A stretch of 64,000 nucleotides of DNA from Streptomyces sp. CB02261 (GTDB taxonomy: Bacteria; Actinomycetota; Actinomycetes; Streptomycetales; Streptomycetaceae). A program made the translations under genes and the position numbers. This document shows, in pieces, positions 8,702-16,492 of this stretch. The notes under the pieces were generated by a model. That model worked only from the letters and a program-made list of their open reading frames with translations. It was not told the DNA's origin and ran no database searches. Each line of letters starts with the position of its first letter. Positions within the stretch are counted from its first letter, which is position 1. Where the stretch lies: assembly GCF_001905665.1 (NCBI RefSeq), contig NZ_LIVX01000013.1:124001-188000 (forward strand), read 5' to 3'.

Positions 8702-10327
8702 TCAGTGGGACGGCCCGGGGGCGGTCCGGGGGGCCGAGGCCCGGCGGACGGCGGGCAGCGGGGGGGTGTGGGCCCGTTCGGCGGCGGCCAGGGCGTCGGC
8801 GAAGCGGTCCAGGACGGCGGTGGCCTGCTCGTCGGTGAGGGTGAGCGGGGGCAGGAGCCGGACCACTGCGGAGTGGCGGCCGCCGAGTTCGACGATGAGC
8901 CCGCGGGCGAGGCACTCCTGCTGGACGGCGAGGGCCAGGGCGGGGGCGGCGGGCGGGACGAGGTCGCCGGGACCCGCCGCGTCGGGATCGACGAGTTCGA
9001 CGCCGATCATCAGGCCCCGGCCGCGGACGTCGCCGACGCAGGGGTGGGCGGTGGCGAGGCCCTGGAGTCGGCCGAGGATGCGGGCGCCGAGGGTGCCGGC
9101 CCGCTCGGCGAGCTTGTTCTCGCGGACGTACGCGAGGGTGGCCGTGCCGGCGGCCATGGCGAGTTGGTTGCCGCGGAACGTGCCCGCGTGCGCGCCGGGT
9201 TGCCAGGCGTCGAGTTCGGACCTGTAGACGATGACGGCGAGGGGAAGGGAGCCGCCGATGGCCTTGGAGAGGACCATCACGTCGGGCACGACGCCGCTGT
9301 GCTCGACCGCCCAGAACGCGCCGGTGCGGCCCACGCCGGTCTGGACCTCGTCGACGACGAGCGGGATGGAGCGGTCGGCCGTGATCCGGCGCATCCGGCG
9401 CAGCCAGTCGTCGGGAGCGGGGATGACCCCGCCTTCGCCCTGGACGGCCTCGACGATCATTCCGGCGGGGGCGGGGACACCGCTCTTGGGGTCGTCGAGG
9501 AGGTGCTCGGTCCAGTGGGCCGCGAGTTCGGCGCCGCGGGCGCCGCCGACGCCGAAGGGGCAGCGGTACTGCTGGGGGTAGGGCAGCCGGGTGACGCTGA
9601 CGTCGGTCGCTCCGCCCGACGCGGCGAGGGCGCCGGCCGTCATGCCGTGGTAGGCGCCGGTGAAGGCGAGCAGACCGCTGCGGCCGGTGGCGGTGCGGAC
9701 GAGCTTGAGGGCCGCCTCGACGGCGTCCGTGCCCGCGGGGCCGCAGAACTGGACGCGGGCGTCGTCGGCGAGGGCGCCCGGCAGAGTGGCGAAGAGTTCG
9801 GAGGTGAACGCGTCCTTCACCGGTGTGGCCAGGTCGAGCACGTGCAGGGGGGCGCCCGAGTCGAGGACCTTCTTGATGGCTTCCAGGACGACGGGGTGGT
9901 TGTGCCCGAGGGCGAGCGTCCCCGCGCCGGAGAGACAGTCCAGATAGCGGCGGCCGTCGGCACCCTCGATGGTCAGCCCTCGTGCCCGTACGGGCACGAT
10001 GGGCAGCGAGCGGGCGTAGGTGCGGGCTGCGGATTCACGCAGGGACTGCCGGCGCAGGATGCCCTCGTATCCGCCGCACCGCGCGTCCGTGACTCCACCG
10101 TCCCGAACACCAGGGTCCTCCCGAACCCCATGGTCCGGACCCCCGTGGTCCCGAACCCCATGGTCCCGAGCTCCGCGGTCCAGAAGCATGCGGGCCGGAA
10201 CTCCGTGGTCCGGAACTCCGTGGTCCGGAGCCTCGCTGTCCGGAGTCTCCTGTTCGGGGCCGTCCGGTGTCCGGGGTTGCGTCCGTGGGGCCGGTGGGAC
10301 GGCCGGAGCTGATTCGGTCACGGCCAC
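8702..10327 (-). CDS. class III PLP aminotransferase, probable diaminobutyrate-2-oxoglutarate transaminase
   Basis: Predicted to make L-2,4-diaminobutyrate from aspartate semialdehyde and glutamate as a siderophore building block. The class III fold is visible from about residue 110: CGPAGTDAVEAALKL, GAYHGMTAGAL, DEVQTGVGRTG, and the PLP lysine in LSKAIGGSLPLAV. The GTG start at 10327 follows GGGAGGA. The first 110 residues include a run of degenerate DHGV repeats not needed for catalysis. It is first in a probable operon with the NIS and GNAT genes. No diaminobutyrate decarboxylase accompanies it, unlike the rhizobactin pathway. 4-aminobutyrate or ornithine transaminase is a less likely alternative given this context. 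Confidence 0.85.
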   Translation of the reverse strand: MAVTESAPAVPPAPRTQPRTPDGPEQETPDSEAPDHGVPDHGVPARMLLDRGARDHGVRDHGGPDHGVREDPGVRDGGVTDARCGGYEGILRRQSLRESAARTYARSLPIVPVRARGLTIEGADGRRYLDCLSGAGTLALGHNHPVVLEAIKKVLDSGAPLHVLDLATPVKDAFTSELFATLPGALADDARVQFCGPAGTDAVEAALKLVRTATGRSGLLAFTGAYHGMTAGALAASGGATDVSVTRLPYPQQYRCPFGVGGARGAELAAHWTEHLLDDPKSGVPAPAGMIVEAVQGEGGVIPAPDDWLRRMRRITADRSIPLVVDEVQTGVGRTGAFWAVEHSGVVPDVMVLSKAIGGSLPLAVIVYRSELDAWQPGAHAGTFRGNQLAMAAGTATLAYVRENKLAERAGTLGARILGRLQGLATAHPCVGDVRGRGLMIGVELVDPDAAGPGDLVPPAAPALALAVQQECLARGLIVELGGRHSAVVRLLPPLTLTDEQATAVLDRFADALAAAERAHTPPLPAVRRASAPRTAPGPSH

Positions 10328-10649
10328 GACTCGGTGTCCTCCCGCTGTAACGGTTGCGTTGCACATCGGGACGTCGTGGAGCCGCCGCAAGGGTCTCCCT
10401 GAGCGGCACCGACGTGTCCCCCGTACGTACCAACGACGCGAACTGCCGCGGATCACGGGCCGGAGGCAAGAACTTGGCGTGTCCCGGATCACGGCACGGC
10501 AACGGCCGAGCGATGACCGGAACCGCCGACCGGCCGCGTACCGTCCCCTCCGGCACCGGCATAGTGGGGGCCGTCGGTCGCCGTCCGTACGCGGGCACGA
10601 CCGCTGTTCGTCCATGCACAAGTTGACGTAGTCCCAGGGGGATCACGAG
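10328..10649. other. divergent intergenic region, siderophore operon / protease
   Basis: This 322-bp gap should hold the promoters of the aminotransferase operon (minus) and the first protease gene (plus). I looked for the 19-bp palindromic IdeR/DmdR iron box and did not find one by eye. Nothing else is recognisable. Confidence 0.6.
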
Positions 10650-11828
10650 ATGCGATCGATTCGTCCGCTGCTGACGGCGGCTTCCGCCGTCGCGGCGCTG
10701 ACGCTCACCGCCACGGCCTGCGGGCCGAGCGAGGAGAACGCGGGAGACAAGCCCAGCGCGCCCGCGACCGTCCAGAACCCGGCCGACAAGATCAAGATTC
10801 CGGAGGACCTGAAGGACCGTCTGAAGGAGCACGGGATCGACGTCGACAAGTGGCGCGACGGCGAGTGGAGGAACTGGGACCGCGACAAGTGGCTGCGTGA
10901 GGCCAAGGACTTCGTCAACCCGATCATCGAGGGCCTCTGGGACCCGGACCGGATGCGGGACGCCGAGCGCCCCGACCAGCCGGTCGGGGAGGAGGACATC
11001 TCCGGAGACGCGGGCGTGACCGACCCGACGCCGGACCCTGTGCGGGCGAAGGCCGTGTCGCCGAAGTACCACGCCAACGCCCCGGAGTCCGGGAAGGTCT
11101 TCTTCGACGGCCCCGAGGGCTCCATGGTCTGCTCGGCCACCGTCGTGAAGGACCCGGCGCACCCGGGCAAGTCGAACATGGTGTGGACGGCCGGCCACTG
11201 CGTGCACAAGGGCAAGAAGGGCGGCTGGTACCGCAACATCGCCTTCGTGCCCTCGTACAACGACGCCGCGCTGTCGACCTCGGCCCTCGAGAAGGCGACG
11301 CGGGAGCAGATCGCGCCGTACGGCGTGTGGTGGGCGGACTGGGTCAAGACCTCCGACCAGTGGATCGCCCAGGGCGCGTCCACCGGTGGCGCGGGCGCTC
11401 CCTACGACTTCGCGGTCATCCAGGTGACTCCGGAGAAGGGCGGCACGGGCAAGTCCCTGGAGGAGACGGTCGGTTCCGCGCTCCCGGTGGACTTCAACGC
11501 GCCGGCGGTGCCGAAGATCGCGAGCATGGAGGCGACTGGATACCCGGCGGCGCCGCCGTTCGACGGTCAGAAGATGTTCCAGTGCGAGGACAAGCCGGGC
11601 CGGCTGTCCCTGAAGGCGAAGCAGCCGACGATGTACCGCATCGGCTGCACCATGACCGGTGGTTCGTCCGGTGGCGGCTGGGTCGCCCAGGGCCGTGACG
11701 GGCAGCCGGCGCTGGTCTCGAACACCTCGATCGGCCCGGCGTCGGCGGGCTGGCTCGCCGGTCCGCGCCTCGGAGCCGAGGCGAAGGCCATCTTCGACGC
11801 GGTCAGCAAGAAGTACGCCGGACAGTAG
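10650..11828 (+). CDS. secreted trypsin-like serine peptidase, putative lipoprotein
   Basis: The 392-residue protein has a basic, hydrophobic signal ending LTATACGPSEE, so it is probably lipid-anchored at Cys, although the residue three before Cys is Ala rather than Leu. A charged region includes a motif rich in W and K/D (LKEHGIDVDKW to WLREAKDFVNP). The peptidase part shows the His of WTAGHCVH, the Asp of APYDFAVI and the Ser of GGSSGGGW, the catalytic triad of S1/V8-like endopeptidases (COG3591-like). Ser is in a GSSGG context, not GDSGG. AGGGGGATC precedes the ATG. It is paralogous to the next gene. The physiological substrate is unknown. Confidence 0.87.
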   Translation: MRSIRPLLTAASAVAALTLTATACGPSEENAGDKPSAPATVQNPADKIKIPEDLKDRLKEHGIDVDKWRDGEWRNWDRDKWLREAKDFVNPIIEGLWDPDRMRDAERPDQPVGEEDISGDAGVTDPTPDPVRAKAVSPKYHANAPESGKVFFDGPEGSMVCSATVVKDPAHPGKSNMVWTAGHCVHKGKKGGWYRNIAFVPSYNDAALSTSALEKATREQIAPYGVWWADWVKTSDQWIAQGASTGGAGAPYDFAVIQVTPEKGGTGKSLEETVGSALPVDFNAPAVPKIASMEATGYPAAPPFDGQKMFQCEDKPGRLSLKAKQPTMYRIGCTMTGGSSGGGWVAQGRDGQPALVSNTSIGPASAGWLAGPRLGAEAKAIFDAVSKKYAGQ

Positions 11829-11843
11829 GCGCCCACGCGGCAC

Positions 11844-11869
11844 GAGGCGGGGCCTTCGGGCCCCGCCTC
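11844..11869 (+). terminator. hairpin after first protease gene
   Basis: An 11-bp perfect stem with a TTCG tetraloop lies 15 bp after the stop codon. It should make the two protease genes separate transcription units. Confidence 0.7.
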
Positions 11870-12006
11870 CCCCACGTCCGGGCCGGTCGGTCCGACCGGC
11901 ATACTGTGCACCGCAAGTGACGCGTCCATGGCAACGTCAAGACGACAACTCGTCAAGTGGCGTGGCCGGTTCCGGACGCGGAATCATCTCAGGGGGAATT
12001 CACCAC

Positions 12007-13164
12007 ATGCGTTCCGTACGACTCCTACCAGCCGCTCTCGGCCTGGTCACCGCGCTCGCGCTGACCGCCACGGCCTGCGGTCCCACCGAGACCCCGGCCG
12101 CGGACAAGCCGGCCGCCGAAACCTCCGCGCCGGCCACCGGCGACGGGGGCGCCGACCTCACCAAGGACCTCGCCGACAAGCTCCAGCAGCACGGCGTCGA
12201 CCTGGACAAGTGGAAGGACGGCGCATGGAAGAACTGGGACACGAAGACCTGGCTCCGTGAGGCCGAGGACTTCGTCAACCCGGTGATCGAGGGGCTCTGG
12301 GACCCGGCGCGCATGCAGTCGGCGAAGAGCCCGGACCCGACGATCACCGCGCAGGCCGGCGGCGGCAGCGACCCGACGCCCCGCCCCGTCAGGGCGCAGC
12401 GCGAGAAGACGCCGTACCACCGCAACGCGGCCCCGGTGGGCAAGATCTTCTTCGACTCGCCGCAGGGCCACATGGTCTGCTCCGGCACCATCGTGAAGGA
12501 CCCGCGTCGGCCCGGGAAGTCCAACCTGGTCTGGACGGCCGGCCACTGCGTCCACGCGGGCGCGAAGGGCGGCTGGTACCGCAACATCACCTTCGTCCCG
12601 GCCTTCAACGACCTGGGCAAGTCCCCCGCCGCGCTCAACAACGCGAAGCCGCACGAGGTCTACCCGTACGGCCAGTACTGGGCCGACTGGGCCGTGACCT
12701 CGGGTGAGTGGATCAGGTCCGGCGGGTCCAACCAGGCCTGGCCGTACGACTACGCCGTGCTGCACGTGAAGCCGCAGCGGGGCGGCAAGTCCCTGGAGGA
12801 GACCGTCGGTGCCGCGCTGCCGGTCGACTTCTCCGCGCCGGCGCCCAGGACCGCGGGGACGGTGGGCGCCTGGGGCTACCCGGCGGCGCCGCCGTACAAC
12901 GGCATGATCATGCACAAGTGCCTCGACCGGGCGTCGCGGTACACCACGGCTCCGGCCACGCCGACGATGTACCGGATCGGTTGCACGATGACCGCCGGTT
13001 CCTCGGGCGGTGGCTGGTTCCGCGTCATGGCCAACGGCAAGACGGCCCTGGTGTCGAACACCTCGATCGGCCCGGCCGGACGCAACGGCTGGCTCGCCGG
13101 ACCGCAGTTGGGCCGGGGCGCCAAGGCGGCCCACGAGGTGGTCAGCAAGAAGTTCGCCCGCTGA
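12007..13164 (+). CDS. secreted trypsin-like serine peptidase, putative lipoprotein (paralogue)
   Basis: A close tandem paralogue of the preceding gene: 385 residues, the same LTATACGPTE signal end, the same WLREAEDFVNPVIEGLW block, His in WTAGHCVH, Asp in YDYAVLHV, Ser in GSSGGGW. ATG at 12007 follows AGGGGGAATT. The two proteins align along their whole length, implying duplication of the full gene. The gap from the first gene contains a terminator, so it probably has its own promoter. Function beyond extracytoplasmic proteolysis is not evident. Confidence 0.87.
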   Translation: MRSVRLLPAALGLVTALALTATACGPTETPAADKPAAETSAPATGDGGADLTKDLADKLQQHGVDLDKWKDGAWKNWDTKTWLREAEDFVNPVIEGLWDPARMQSAKSPDPTITAQAGGGSDPTPRPVRAQREKTPYHRNAAPVGKIFFDSPQGHMVCSGTIVKDPRRPGKSNLVWTAGHCVHAGAKGGWYRNITFVPAFNDLGKSPAALNNAKPHEVYPYGQYWADWAVTSGEWIRSGGSNQAWPYDYAVLHVKPQRGGKSLEETVGAALPVDFSAPAPRTAGTVGAWGYPAAPPYNGMIMHKCLDRASRYTTAPATPTMYRIGCTMTAGSSGGGWFRVMANGKTALVSNTSIGPAGRNGWLAGPQLGRGAKAAHEVVSKKFAR

Positions 13165-13185
13165 CGCACGACCCGCACCATGACT

Positions 13186-13229
13186 GAGGGCGCTGTCCCC
13201 TCCCCCGACGGGGAGGGGACAGCGCCCTC
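13186..13229. terminator. bidirectional terminator, 20-bp perfect stem
   Basis: Two 20-nt arms (left 13186-13205, right 13210-13229) are exact reverse complements around the loop CGAC. It lies between the convergent protease and hflX genes and should serve both. Confidence 0.88.
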
Positions 13230-13246
13230 GATCGTTCAGCCGTGGA

Positions 13247-14740
13247 TCAGTGCGCGGCGGGAACGTACGGCGCGAGCATCGCCGCCAGCTCCTCGTGCAC
13301 CCGGGCCTTGAGCAGGGTGCCCTCCGGGGTGTGCTCCTCGGACTCGACCTCGCCCTCGGCGTGCACCCGCGAGACCAGCCCGCCCTGCGTGTACGGCACG
13401 AGGACTTCGAGCTCGACCTGCGGGCGGGGGAGCTCGGAGTCGATGAGCGCGAGCAGCTCCTCCATGCCCTGGCCGGAACGGGCCGAGACCACGATGGAGT
13501 GCTTCTCCATCCGCAGCAGACGCTGGAGCACCAGCGGGTCGGCCGCGTCCGCCTTGTTGACGACGACGATCTCCGGCACGTTCACCGCGCCGACGTCCCG
13601 GAAGACCTCGCGCACGGCGGCCAGCTGCTCCTCCGGAGCCGGGTGCGAGCCGTCCACCACGTGCAGGATGAGGTCGGACTCGGCGACCTCCTCCATGGTG
13701 GAGCGGAACGCCTCGACCAGGTGGTGCGGCAGGTGCCGGACGAATCCGACGGTGTCGGCCAGGGTGTAGACCCGGCCGGTGGGCGTCTCGGCCCGGCGTA
13801 CCGTCGGGTCGAGCGTGGCGAACAGCGCGTTCTCCACGAGCACGCCCGCGCCGGTGAGGCGGTTGAGCAGGGAGGACTTGCCCGCGTTGGTGTAACCGGC
13901 GATGGCGACCGACGGCACCTTGTTGCGGCGCCGCTCCTGCCGCTTGATGTCGCGGCCGGTCTTCATCTCCGCGATCTCCCGGCGCATCTTCGCCATCTTC
14001 TCGCGGATGCGGCGCCGGTCGGTCTCGATCTTGGTCTCACCCGGACCACGGGTCGCCATGCCGCCACCGCCGCCGCCACCCATCTGCCGGGAGAGCGACT
14101 GTCCCCAGCCGCGCAGGCGCGGCAGCATGTACTGCATCTGCGCGAGCGCGACCTGCGCCTTGCCCTCTCGGGACTTGGCGTGCTGGGCGAAGATGTCGAG
14201 GATCAGGGCGGTCCGGTCGACCACCTTGACCTTGACGACGTCTTCGAGGGCGATGAGCTGGCCGGGGCTGAGCTCGCCGTCGCAGACGACGGTGTCGGCA
14301 CCGGTCTCGACCACGATGTCGCGCAGTTCGCGCGCCTTGCCGGAACCGATGAACGTCGCCGGGTCCGGCTTGTCACGGCGCTGGATCACGCCGTCGAGCA
14401 CGAGGGCACCCGCCGTCTCGGCGAGGGCCGCGAGTTCCGCGAGGGAGTTCTCCGCGTCCTGGACGGTCCCCGAGGTCCACACACCGACCAGCACGACGCG
14501 CTCGAGGCGCAGCTGGCGGTACTCGACCTCGGTGACGTCCTCGAGTTCGGTGGAGAGTCCGACGACACGGCGGAGTGCCGCGCGCTCGGAGCGGTCGAAC
14601 TGGTCGCCGTCCCGCTCTCCGTCGATCTCGTGGCTCCAGGCGACGTCCTCTTCCATCAGGGCATCGGCCCGAAGGCTCTCGGTACGGCTCGTCTCCGCGA
14701 AGCTCTGCTCGTCCTGGGAAGGGGAAGAAGAGGAGGTCAT
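13247..14740 (-). CDS. hflX: ribosome-associated GTPase HflX
   Basis: HflX is a translational GTPase that binds the 50S subunit and rescues or splits stalled ribosomes. The 497-residue product has the N-terminal HflX domain (GSGKARELRDIV, QYMLPRLRGW), a glycine run then ATRGPGETKIETDRR, and the G domain with G1 GYTNAGKSSLL, G3 DTVGFVRHLP and G4 VVNKADAADP. ATG at 14740 opens MTSSSSPSQDEQ. It is convergent with the second protease gene. Confidence 0.97.
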   Translation of the reverse strand: MTSSSSPSQDEQSFAETSRTESLRADALMEEDVAWSHEIDGERDGDQFDRSERAALRRVVGLSTELEDVTEVEYRQLRLERVVLVGVWTSGTVQDAENSLAELAALAETAGALVLDGVIQRRDKPDPATFIGSGKARELRDIVVETGADTVVCDGELSPGQLIALEDVVKVKVVDRTALILDIFAQHAKSREGKAQVALAQMQYMLPRLRGWGQSLSRQMGGGGGGGMATRGPGETKIETDRRRIREKMAKMRREIAEMKTGRDIKRQERRRNKVPSVAIAGYTNAGKSSLLNRLTGAGVLVENALFATLDPTVRRAETPTGRVYTLADTVGFVRHLPHHLVEAFRSTMEEVAESDLILHVVDGSHPAPEEQLAAVREVFRDVGAVNVPEIVVVNKADAADPLVLQRLLRMEKHSIVVSARSGQGMEELLALIDSELPRPQVELEVLVPYTQGGLVSRVHAEGEVESEEHTPEGTLLKARVHEELAAMLAPYVPAAH

Positions 14741-14890
14741 TTGATCCTTACGTCGATTGCCGCGTCCGCTTCGGCGAAGCCGCGCGGCGATGAGTCTTAT
14801 GCCGTGACAACGGGTGAGGGCTCCGGAAGATTCCCGGCCCGCCGGCCGCGTTGCCGACCTGACGATGGTGACACGCTCCTGCCGGGCCCG

Positions 14891-16381
14891 TCATCCGGGT
14901 TTCGGGGCGGTCTTCGCCTCCTCGACGGGGCGGCTGCGCCAGTCGGGGTGCCCGGGCATCGCCGGGGTCTTCGCCTCGTACAGCCAGGCGCGGAGGAAGG
15001 CGGTGAGGTCCCGCCCCGCGATCTCCGAGGCCAGGGCGATGAAGTTGGCGGTCGTGGCGGTGCCGTCCCGGTGGTCGGCGACCCAGCGGCGCTCCAGGCG
15101 CTGGAAGGCCTCGGTGCCGATCTCCTGGCGGAGCGCGTAGAGGACGAGGGCGCTGCCGTCGTAGACGACGGGGCGGAAGAGGCTGATCTTGTGGGTGGGC
15201 GAAGGGGGCTCGGGGGCCGCGGGGGGCCCGCCGTCGGCCCGCCAGCCGTCCGAGGCGGCGTAGGCGGCCTTCATGCGCAGCTCCAGTGACTTGCCGGCGG
15301 TCTCCTCGGCGTACAGCGCCTCGTACCAGCTGGCGTGTCCCTCGTTGAGCCACAGGTCGGACCAGGTCCGGGGCGAGACGCTGTCGCCGAACCACTGGTG
15401 GGCGAGCTCGTGCACCATGATCGAGTCGACGTACCACTCGGGGTAGCGCGGATCGGTGAACAGGCGGCGCTCGAAGAGCGAGAGCGTCTGGGTCTCCAGC
15501 TCGAATCCCGTCTCGGCGTCCGCGATGAGCACGCCGTACGTCTCGAAGGGGTACGGGCCCACCTTCCGCTCCATCCACTCCAGGTGCCCCGGCGTCCGGC
15601 GCAGCCAGGGCTCCATGAGTTCCCGGTCGGTGGTGCGCACCACGTCGCGGACGGGCAGGCCGTGGGGTCCGGACCGGTGCACGACGGTGGAGCGGCCGAT
15701 GGAGACCTGGGCGAGCTCGGTGGCCATCGGATGGTGCGTGCGGTACGTCCAGGTGCTGGTGGCGCCCTGGGTGGTCCGGCCGGCGGGGAGGCCGTTGGCG
15801 ACCGCGGTGAGCTCGCGGGGGGCGGTGATCCGGAAGGTGAAGTACGCCTTGTCCGCCGGGTGGTCGTTCGACGGGAAGACCCGGTGGGCGGCGTCGGCCT
15901 GGTTGGCCATCGCGAGACCGTCGCCGGTGCGGACCCAGCCGCCGGTGTCCACGGGGCCACGGGGATCGCTGGTGTGGGTGACGGTGATCTGGATCGGCTC
16001 GCCCGCGTCGATCGGGACGGCGGGGGTGACGATCAGGTCCTCGCCGCTGGTGGTGTATGCGGCCGGCAGGTCGTCGACGGTGACCGCGGAGACCGAGCCG
16101 TGGGTGAAGTCGAGGTTGAGCCGTTGCAGGTCGTCGGTGGCGAGCGCGTCGATCCGGGTCACCGCGGTCAGCGGTTCGGTGTTGACCCCCGGGTAGGTGA
16201 GGTCGATGTCGTACGCGCGGACGTCGTAGCCGGGGTTGCCGAGGTGCGGGAAGAGGGGGTCCCCGATGCCGAGCGGCGCCGGGGCGGGCAGGGCGGCGGC
16301 GACGAGCCCCGCCGAGGCGGCGACCAGGACGGCGGAGCGGAGCCACCGCACACGGCGCGGGGGTGTTCGGACGAGCGGCAT
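14891..16381 (-). CDS. M1-family zinc metallopeptidase, exported
   Basis: Predicted aminopeptidase-like enzyme at the cell surface or outside the cell. The 496-residue protein has an N-terminal signal (Arg-rich, then VLVAASAGLVAAALPAP), the M1 beta-sheet domain, a FELETQTL sequence at about 293-300 in place of the classical GAMEN, and the zinc site H324-E325-LAH328 with the third ligand E347 in NEGHASW. The C-terminal helical domain is short compared with PepN (about 850 residues), as in other small secreted M1 enzymes. It is followed by rshA on the same strand upstream with a 111-bp gap. Confidence 0.92.
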   Translation of the reverse strand: MPLVRTPPRRVRWLRSAVLVAASAGLVAAALPAPAPLGIGDPLFPHLGNPGYDVRAYDIDLTYPGVNTEPLTAVTRIDALATDDLQRLNLDFTHGSVSAVTVDDLPAAYTTSGEDLIVTPAVPIDAGEPIQITVTHTSDPRGPVDTGGWVRTGDGLAMANQADAAHRVFPSNDHPADKAYFTFRITAPRELTAVANGLPAGRTTQGATSTWTYRTHHPMATELAQVSIGRSTVVHRSGPHGLPVRDVVRTTDRELMEPWLRRTPGHLEWMERKVGPYPFETYGVLIADAETGFELETQTLSLFERRLFTDPRYPEWYVDSIMVHELAHQWFGDSVSPRTWSDLWLNEGHASWYEALYAEETAGKSLELRMKAAYAASDGWRADGGPPAAPEPPSPTHKISLFRPVVYDGSALVLYALRQEIGTEAFQRLERRWVADHRDGTATTANFIALASEIAGRDLTAFLRAWLYEAKTPAMPGHPDWRSRPVEEAKTAPKPG

Positions 16382-16492
16382 GGGCCAGGCCTTTCCGGAG
16401 GACTGGCCCTACGGCTACCAGGGCTTGGCCCGCTCCCCCGGGCGGCGCGCTCGCCCGCCACCCGAAGGGGGTCACACGGGGTGGCGGCGGGG

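Noticed and set aside
10328..10649. Iron box upstream of the siderophore operon
   Set aside because: Scanned by eye and none found. A matrix search would be decisive.
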